From Myxococcales bacterium (GTDB lineage Bacteria > Myxococcota_A > Polyangia > Polyangiales > Polyangiaceae), in NCBI GenBank assembly GCA_013298325.1, contig JAAFHJ010000377.1:1-5278 (forward strand): 5,278 bases of DNA, read 5' to 3'. Both the position numbers and the translations under genes were made by a program. The notes beneath the pieces were generated by a model, which saw only the letters and a list, made by a program, of their open reading frames with translations, was not told where the DNA came from and ran no database searches. Below are positions 1 through 5,278 of the stretch, piece by piece (within the stretch, counting starts at the first letter, position 1; every line of letters starts with the position of its first letter).

Positions 1-1
1 C

Positions 2-1021
<1,020 letters not shown>

Positions 1022-1024
1022 GCG

Positions 1025-1906
1025 ATGCGCTGGGAAGACCGCGGGCCGAGCAATGACGTCGAGGATCGTCGCGGGAATTCCGGCGGCGGCTCCTCGGGCG
1101 GCGGTCTCCCGATGGGGCGACTCGGCATCGGCGGAACGATCGTTCTGCTTGTGCTCAGCCTCGTCTTCAAACGGGACTTCTTCGCCGGTCGAGGCGACGT
1201 TTCTGGGCCCGCCCCTACCACCCAGGCGGCCCGTCCCGGCCCGGCCGCGACCGGCGGTGGCACTCCCGGGAACGACACGAGCGCACGCTTCACCTCGTTC
1301 GTCCTCGACGACGTTCAGGACAACTGGGCCCGCTATCCGAACCTCGGCGTCCCCTACGAGCGCACGAAACTCGTATTGTTTACCGACCGTACGACGTCAC
1401 GCTGCGGCGAAGCGGACGCGGCGACCGGCCCTTTCTATTGCCCCGGCGATCGCAAGGTCTACCTCGACCTCGGTTTTTTTGACGATCTTCGTCAACGATT
1501 TCGGGCTGCTGGCGACTTCGCCCAGGCCTACGTGATCGCCCACGAGATCGGGCATCACCTGCAGACGCTCCTCGGAACAGAGACGAAAGTCCGCCGCGAA
1601 CAAAGGGCACGTCCCAAGGATTCAAACGCCCTTTCCGTGAAGATGGAGCTCCAAGCCGATTGCTACGCGGGGGTGTGGGGCCATTCGACCGCCCAGCGGA
1701 AGATCCTCGACGACGGCGACCTCGAGGAGGCGCTCCGGGCGGCGGCGGCGATTGGTGACGACCGTCTCCAGAAGGCGGCGGGGCGCGCCGTGCGTCCGGA
1801 AAGCTGGACCCACGGCTCGTCGGCCCAACGGGCGACCTGGTTTCGCCGTGGCTTCGACAGCGGCCGCATCGACGCCTGCAACACCTTCGACGCCGCCCCC
1901 CGCTGA
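1025..1906 (+). CDS. ypfJ: YpfJ-family membrane-anchored neutral zinc metallopeptidase
   Basis: This is a 293-residue protein of the putative neutral zinc metallopeptidase family (Pfam Zn_peptidase, YpfJ type). The family's physiological substrate is not known to me. The N-terminus MRWEDRGPSNDVEDRRG matches the family's usual opening and fixes the ATG start, although no clear Shine-Dalgarno precedes it. A Gly/Ser-rich stretch (about 19-28) leads into one hydrophobic helix (about 34-48), so the protease domain is probably held at the periplasmic face by an N-terminal anchor. A low-complexity Pro/Ala/Gly linker follows (about 57-82). The catalytic signature HEIGH is at 173-177 (H173 and H177 as zinc ligands, E174 as base). 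A downstream ELQADCYAG block (208-216) supplies the likely third ligand E208. C127 and C139 (RCG...FYCPG) are a family-typical pair that could form a disulfide. The C-terminal THGSSAQR...WFRRGF block is also typical. No catalytic residue appears missing. It sits three bases after gyrB, which suggests cotranscription rather than a shared function. Confidence 0.93.
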   Translation: MRWEDRGPSNDVEDRRGNSGGGSSGGGLPMGRLGIGGTIVLLVLSLVFKRDFFAGRGDVSGPAPTTQAARPGPAATGGGTPGNDTSARFTSFVLDDVQDNWARYPNLGVPYERTKLVLFTDRTTSRCGEADAATGPFYCPGDRKVYLDLGFFDDLRQRFRAAGDFAQAYVIAHEIGHHLQTLLGTETKVRREQRARPKDSNALSVKMELQADCYAGVWGHSTAQRKILDDGDLEEALRAAAAIGDDRLQKAAGRAVRPESWTHGSSAQRATWFRRGFDSGRIDACNTFDAAPR

Positions 1907-1923
1907 CCCGGCGTTTCGCCGGG
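1907..1923 (+). terminator. GC-rich hairpin directly after ypfJ stop, probable transcription end
   Basis: A perfect 7-bp stem (CCCGGCG / CGCCGGG) with a TTT loop begins at the first base after the ypfJ TGA. No T-tract follows, so it is not a canonical intrinsic terminator. It could be a U-tract-less terminator, a 3'-end stabiliser or a pause site. Its position between the gyrB-ypfJ pair and the sugar-transport genes supports a unit boundary. Confidence 0.45.
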
Positions 1924-1929
1924 CGGAGA

Positions 1930-1943
1930 CCGGTAGTGACCGG
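1930..1943. repeat. short inverted repeat in the ypfJ-malK gap
   Basis: CCGGT-AGTG-ACCGG forms a 5-bp perfect stem with a 4-base loop, seven bases after the stop-proximal hairpin. Alone it is weak and could arise by chance in GC-rich DNA. It is listed because it is the second of three consecutive dyads in a 55-base stretch. Confidence 0.35.
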
Positions 1944-1947
1944 CGGG

Positions 1948-1961
1948 AAACAGTTCTGTTT
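1948..1961. promoter_or_regulatory. candidate operator palindrome upstream of malK
   Basis: The perfect inverted repeat AAACAG-TT-CTGTTT is 14 bases long and lies about 64 bases before the malK start codon. Its A/T-rich arms stand out from the GC-rich surroundings. Its size and symmetry would suit a dimeric repressor or activator. Sugar-uptake operons are often controlled by LacI-type regulators, but I do not recognise this as a specific consensus, and no regulator gene is in the window. No convincing -35/-10 pair was found around it. It could also fold as a 5-bp RNA stem with a GTTC loop. Confidence 0.35.
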
Positions 1962-1985
1962 GAAGCGCGCGACGTTTTCCGGTGA

Positions 1986-2019
1986 GGAGTCCAGATCGCT
2001 GCGGTATTCCTGGAACTCC
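1986..2019 (+). promoter_or_regulatory. imperfect leader hairpin overlapping the weak malK ribosome-binding region
   Basis: GGAGTCCAG (1986-1994) can pair with CTGGAACTCC (2010-2019) as nine base pairs with one bulged A at 2015, enclosing a 15-base loop. The 3' arm contains the GGA at 2012-2014, the only Shine-Dalgarno-like match at a workable distance (10 bases) from the malK ATG. If formed in mRNA, the stem could limit ribosome access. A stronger GAGGAG at 1984-1989 is too far upstream to serve this ATG, and no in-frame ATG/GTG/TTG lies near it. Function is inferred only from base pairing. Confidence 0.25.
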
Positions 2020-2024
2020 CGACG

Positions 2025-3146
2025 ATGGCCCATCCCCCCGCGAAAGATCGCTGCGTCGCTCGCGGCGTCACGAAAGCCTACGGAAACAATCCTATTTTGC
2101 GGGGAATCGACCTGCAAATCCCCGAGGGGAGCTTCGCGGTCCTCGTCGGACCGAGCGGTTGTGGAAAGAGCACGCTCCTCCGCGCTGTTGCCGGGCTGGA
2201 GACCGTTGATGGGGGGACGATCACCCTCGGCGATCGCGACGTCACCGCACTCCCGCCGCGGGATCGTGACGTCGCCATGGTCTTTCAGAGCTACGCGCTC
2301 TACCCGCACCTCACCGTCCGCGACAACCTCGCCTTCGGCCTGGAACTCCGCAAAACTCCGAAAGATATCATCGCGGCCCGTGTCGCCGAAGCGAGCGCCA
2401 TGCTCGGCCTCGACCCGCTCCTTGAGCGGCTGCCGAAGCAGCTCTCCGGCGGGCAACGGCAGCGCGTCGCCATGGGGCGTGCCGTCGTCCGGCGCGCCCA
2501 GCTGTATCTCTTCGATGAGCCGCTCTCCAATCTTGACGCAGCCCTCCGTGCAGAAGTCCGCGTAGAAATTCGAAAATTGCACGAGCGCATCGGCGCGACT
2601 ACCCTTTACGTGACTCACGACCAGGTCGAAGCGATGACCCTCGCCGACACGCTCTGGGTCCTCCACGGCGGGAAAGTGGCCCAGTCGGGCCCACCGCTCG
2701 ACGTCTACGAGCGGCCGAACAGCCTCTTCGTCGCCGGCTTCCTCGGGTCGCCGAAGATCAACCTCCTCTCCGGAACCCTTGCCTTCCAGGGGAATCGTTG
2801 GAGCGCCAACGAACGCGCTTCCGAACCAGGAAATTACCAGTTCCGCGTCGACGAAGACCGCTTCGCCGCCGGCCTCCAGGAGGGGCGTGCTGTCACCATC
2901 GGCGTCCGCCCCCAGGACGTCGCCGTCGCCCACGGCGATGACCCGGTCTTCGGCCAGCTCACCGTCGATCTCGTCGAAGCGCTCGGCTCCGAGGGGCTCG
3001 CCCACGGCGACCTCGGGGGCTCCCCCTTCGTCGCGCGGCTCGACGCCGAAGAGGCCCGCACCGTCAAACCGAAATCCCGCGTTCCGTTGACCGTGAAAGC
3101 CCACCGCGTTCATTTGTTCGATCCGTCTACGGAAAAGGCACTGTGA
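2025..3146 (+). CDS. malK: MalK/UgpC-family sugar ABC importer ATPase
   Basis: This is a 373-residue ATP-binding subunit of a carbohydrate (CUT1) importer, close in length to E. coli MalK (371). A dimer of this protein on the cytoplasmic face would power sugar uptake through the permease encoded next door. All nucleotide-binding motifs are intact: Walker A GPSGCGKST (42-50), Q-loop Q88, signature LSGGQ (140-144), Walker B YLFDEP (161-166), D-loop SNLD (168-171) and switch H198. FLGSPKINLLSG (239-250) is the MalK/UgpC-type junction, followed by a C-terminal TOBE-like regulatory domain (about 250-366, with IGVRPQDV near 292-299). An in-frame TGA at 1983-1985 blocks upstream extension, and ATG 2025 is the only standard start after it. 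The last codon and stop overlap the next gene by four bases, which suggests translational coupling. The family also serves trehalose, glycerol-3-phosphate and other sugars. Maltose-like specificity is inferred from the MalE-like neighbour. Confidence 0.93.
   Translation: MAHPPAKDRCVARGVTKAYGNNPILRGIDLQIPEGSFAVLVGPSGCGKSTLLRAVAGLETVDGGTITLGDRDVTALPPRDRDVAMVFQSYALYPHLTVRDNLAFGLELRKTPKDIIAARVAEASAMLGLDPLLERLPKQLSGGQRQRVAMGRAVVRRAQLYLFDEPLSNLDAALRAEVRVEIRKLHERIGATTLYVTHDQVEAMTLADTLWVLHGGKVAQSGPPLDVYERPNSLFVAGFLGSPKINLLSGTLAFQGNRWSANERASEPGNYQFRVDEDRFAAGLQEGRAVTIGVRPQDVAVAHGDDPVFGQLTVDLVEALGSEGLAHGDLGGSPFVARLDAEEARTVKPKSRVPLTVKAHRVHLFDPSTEKAL
3131..3138 (+). promoter_or_regulatory. purine-rich ribosome-binding region for the MalE-MalF fusion
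   Basis: GGAAAAGG lies inside the end of malK. Its GGA is nine bases before GTG 3143 and its AAGG is ten bases before GTG 3149, so it fits either candidate start. I chose 3143 because it gives the usual four-base GTGA overlap with the malK stop. Starting at 3149 would remove only two residues. Confidence 0.45.
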
Positions 3147-5278
3147 ACGTGGCGTTTCTCGGCCTATCCCAAAGAAATCATTACGTAGTTCTTGGCGTTG
3201 CTCTCAGCGCAATTACCGTAGGATGTGGTCCCGAGAAGCCTTCTATTTTCGTTTGGCACGCCTACCGCGGCGACGAAGAAAAGGCCCTCGAACAGGCGAC
3301 GCGCCGCTGGGAAGAGAAGACCGGAAACCACGTCGACCTCCTCGCGATCCCCCACGGCGCCTATGCGGCAAAGCTTGAGGCGGCGATCCCCCACGGCCAC
3401 GGGCCCGATCTCTTCATCGACGCCCACGAGCGCCTTGGGAGCTTCGTCCGCGACGGGCTGGTCGCGAAGGTCGATGATAAAGAAATTCAGGCTTTTGCGA
3501 CCGAAGGGGCCGCACGTCGCGCGTTGACTGTTGCCGGGAAGGGCTACGGATTTCCCCTCGCCTCCAAGGGCCTTGCGCTCATCGTCAATCGCCAATTCGT
3601 TCCGAACAAACCGGCTTCCTTCGAAGCTCTCTTTCACGGAACCTATCCGGCCGGGATCAAGCCGCTCGCCTACGAGATCCAGAGCGCCTACGGGCAGGCC
3701 CCCTTCGTTCACGCCTTCGGAAGTCACTTCATCGCCGCCGACGGGACGTTTGGGTTCGTCGGAGAACCTGCCGAAAAATCTCTCGATTTGGTCGCTGGAT
3801 GGCAAAAGCGCGGCGTCGTCGTCCCCGATGCCGACGGGGCGCTCGTCTCCCAGCTCTTCGCCGCGGAGCGCGTCGCTGCGGTCATTTCCGGGCCGTGGTT
3901 TTTGGCCGATTTTTCCGCGAAATTCCCGATTGATGTCTACCCGCTCCCGCCTTTGTATGTACCAGCTGATGTACCCCCGGCGGGGGCGCCTGCGAGCACG
4001 AGCGACGGTCCCCTTCCCCGCCCGTTTTTGACCGTCGAGGCGGCGTTCCTCACGCCCGACGGCGCCACCCGGCCGGAAGTTCATGATCTTGCAAACTTTT
4101 TGGCGACCGACCCCGATAGCTTGCGCCTGCGCGCGACCGTCGGGAAGCAGGTGGTCGCCCTCGCGGCCGGCGTCGATCTCCCGGCAACGACGGTCGCCTT
4201 CGGGAAGGTCGCCGACCAGGCCGAGCTGACGCCGACGTCCCCCGCGATGCGCGCGACCTGGGTCCCCGTCGAGCAAGCGCTCAAGAAGGTGCTCCGTGGC
4301 GACGCCACGTCTCACGACGCTGTGCTGGAGGCGGGGCGCCGCTTCGCCGATGCGACCAAACCGCCCCTTCAAGGGGAGCCTCCGCCGAAGAAGACGCCAC
4401 TCTTTGTCGTTTTCGGAATGCTTCTTCTTGGCGCCGTCTTTGCCGCAATCAAACAGGCGAAACAGACCGACATTCGCGCGGAGCTTCGCCGATCGAAGAC
4501 CGCTTATGCCTACGTGACGCACGCGGCGATCATTGTCGCCCTGCTTGTCGTCGCGCCGCTCGTCGCCGGGGCGGCCACGAGCCTCTACGCAGGCACACGA
4601 AGCGACCCGACCTACGTCGGATTTACCAACTATATCGCAATTTTGACCGCCCGTGGTGGCGCGCTCCTTGGCCACGGTTCCTTCTATTTGACGCTGCTCG
4701 TGACCGTCCTCTGGACGATCATCAACGTCTTCTTCCACGTAAGTATCGGCCTCTTGTTGGGGGTCGTGCTCTCCCGGGAATCGCTCCGTCTCAAGCCTCT
4801 CTACCGGACGCTGCTCATTCTACCGTGGGCGATCCCGAGCTACGTCACGGCGCTCTCCTGGAAGGGGATGTTCCACAAACAATACGGCGCCGTGAATGGG
4901 ATCCTCCATTTCTTCGGCGTCGCCCCGGTGAGCTGGTTCTCGAAGTTTTCCACGGCGTTCACGGCGAACATCACGACGAACGTCTGGCTCGGCTTCCCCT
5001 TCATGATGGTCGTCACCATGGGGGCGCTCACCAGCATTCCGAAGGACGTCCTTGAAGCGGCCGACGTCGACGGGGCGACCCCGTGGCAGCGCTTCCGTTA
5101 CGTCACCCTGCCCCTCCTCCGGCCGGCGCTCCTCCCGTCGGTCGCCCTCGGCGCCGTCTGGACGTTCAATATGTTTAATGTTGTCTTTCTCGTCTCCGAA
5201 GGGGAGCCGGACGGGACGACCGACATCCTCGTGAGTGATGCCTACCGCTGGGCCTTCACGCGCGACGCTCAGTACGGG
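3143..5278 (+). CDS. MalE-MalF fusion: sugar-binding domain joined to ABC permease (3' end outside window)
   Basis: One frame runs 712 codons to the window edge without a stop. It combines the periplasmic sugar-binding protein and one channel subunit of a maltose-type importer. Residues 1-28 form a signal with a hydrophobic core (about 14-27) and a lipobox-like TVGC ending at C28, although -3 is Thr rather than the usual Leu. Residues about 34-404 are a MalE-like domain with GPDLFIDAHERLG (87-99), GFPLASKGLALIVNR (136-150), ISGPW (248-252) and MRATW (369-373). A Pro-rich linker (405-419) leads to an extra helix (418-436) and a basic, probably cytoplasmic, stretch (437-454). The MalF-like core follows, with helices near 456-481, 514-544, 553-575, 609-632 and 661-685. 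The EAA coupling loop is EAADVDGATPWQRF (638-651), which would dock on MalK. By comparison with MalF only the last helix and tail should be missing. A partner MalG is expected downstream. Confidence 0.9.
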   Translation, partial: MNVAFLGLSQRNHYVVLGVALSAITVGCGPEKPSIFVWHAYRGDEEKALEQATRRWEEKTGNHVDLLAIPHGAYAAKLEAAIPHGHGPDLFIDAHERLGSFVRDGLVAKVDDKEIQAFATEGAARRALTVAGKGYGFPLASKGLALIVNRQFVPNKPASFEALFHGTYPAGIKPLAYEIQSAYGQAPFVHAFGSHFIAADGTFGFVGEPAEKSLDLVAGWQKRGVVVPDADGALVSQLFAAERVAAVISGPWFLADFSAKFPIDVYPLPPLYVPADVPPAGAPASTSDGPLPRPFLTVEAAFLTPDGATRPEVHDLANFLATDPDSLRLRATVGKQVVALAAGVDLPATTVAFGKVADQAELTPTSPAMRATWVPVEQALKKVLRGDATSHDAVLEAGRRFADATKPPLQGEPPPKKTPLFVVFGMLLLGAVFAAIKQAKQTDIRAELRRSKTAYAYVTHAAIIVALLVVAPLVAGAATSLYAGTRSDPTYVGFTNYIAILTARGGALLGHGSFYLTLLVTVLWTIINVFFHVSIGLLLGVVLSRESLRLKPLYRTLLILPWAIPSYVTALSWKGMFHKQYGAVNGILHFFGVAPVSWFSKFSTAFTANITTNVWLGFPFMMVVTMGALTSIPKDVLEAADVDGATPWQRFRYVTLPLLRPALLPSVALGAVWTFNMFNVVFLVSEGEPDGTTDILVSDAYRWAFTRDAQYG

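Noticed and set aside
1960..2010. TTGAAG (1960-1965) as a -35 box, and TATTCC (2005-2010) as a -10 box, for malK
   Set aside because: Neither has an acceptable partner at 16-18 bases. The element expected for each pairing is a poor match, so no promoter is called.
1380..3113. 577-codon minus-strand open frame
   Set aside because: It lies antisense to ypfJ, the intergenic gap and malK. Its product is low in recognisable motifs and ends in an Arg/Gly/Pro-rich run. Both genes beneath have intact family motifs, so this is a GC-codon shadow.
3225..4031. Two plus-strand frames (3225-3527 and 3531-4031) that might suggest broken or separate genes
   Set aside because: Both are Ser/Arg/Pro-rich out-of-phase shadows of the fusion gene, whose own frame is continuous and homologous to MalE throughout.
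4340..4410. Possibility that the fusion is an artefact of a lost stop between separate malE and malF genes
   Set aside because: No ribosome-binding site, spacer or start-like context is visible here. The frame encodes a Pro-rich linker and a helix needed for correct topology, so a genuine fusion is more likely. It remains checkable against relatives.
3164..4738. 524-codon minus-strand open frame
   Set aside because: It is entirely antisense to the MalE-MalF fusion. The translation is rich in Arg, Gly and Glu with no family motif, whereas the + strand shows clear MalE and MalF signatures.

Overview
The window suggests a GC-rich Gram-negative bacterium. The evidence is GC-heavy third codon positions, a GyrB with the large insertion typical of Gram-negative gyrases, and a transporter whose binding protein must act in a periplasm. 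The GyrB insert and the binding-protein/permease fusion make me think of Myxococcota or a related former deltaproteobacterial lineage, but this is an impression and was not tested.

All four genes lie on the + strand and form two blocks. Block 1 (1-1906) holds the 3' part of gyrB (DNA gyrase subunit B, cut by the left edge). Three bases later comes a complete membrane-anchored YpfJ-type zinc metallopeptidase gene. A perfect 7-bp GC hairpin begins right after its stop codon and probably marks the end of the unit. The 118-base gap (1907-2024) is rich in dyad symmetry: the stop-proximal hairpin, a 5-bp inverted repeat, a 14-base palindrome (AAACAGTTCTGTTT) that could be an operator, and a longer imperfect stem reaching close to the next start codon.

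Block 2 (2025-5278) is a maltose/maltodextrin-type ABC importer. It starts with a complete MalK-family ATPase. Overlapping its stop codon by four bases is a long reading frame that stays open to the right edge (712 codons, no stop). This frame encodes, in one polypeptide, a lipoprotein-like signal, a MalE-like sugar-binding domain, a proline-rich linker, an extra membrane helix and a MalF-like permease with its EAA coupling loop. This natural MalE-MalF fusion is the main point of interest. The binding protein is tethered to its own channel, and the extra helix gives the permease core the correct topology. A MalG-like second permease would be expected just downstream, outside the window.

The long minus-strand frames (up to 577 codons) overlying these genes look like composition shadows and are not annotated.
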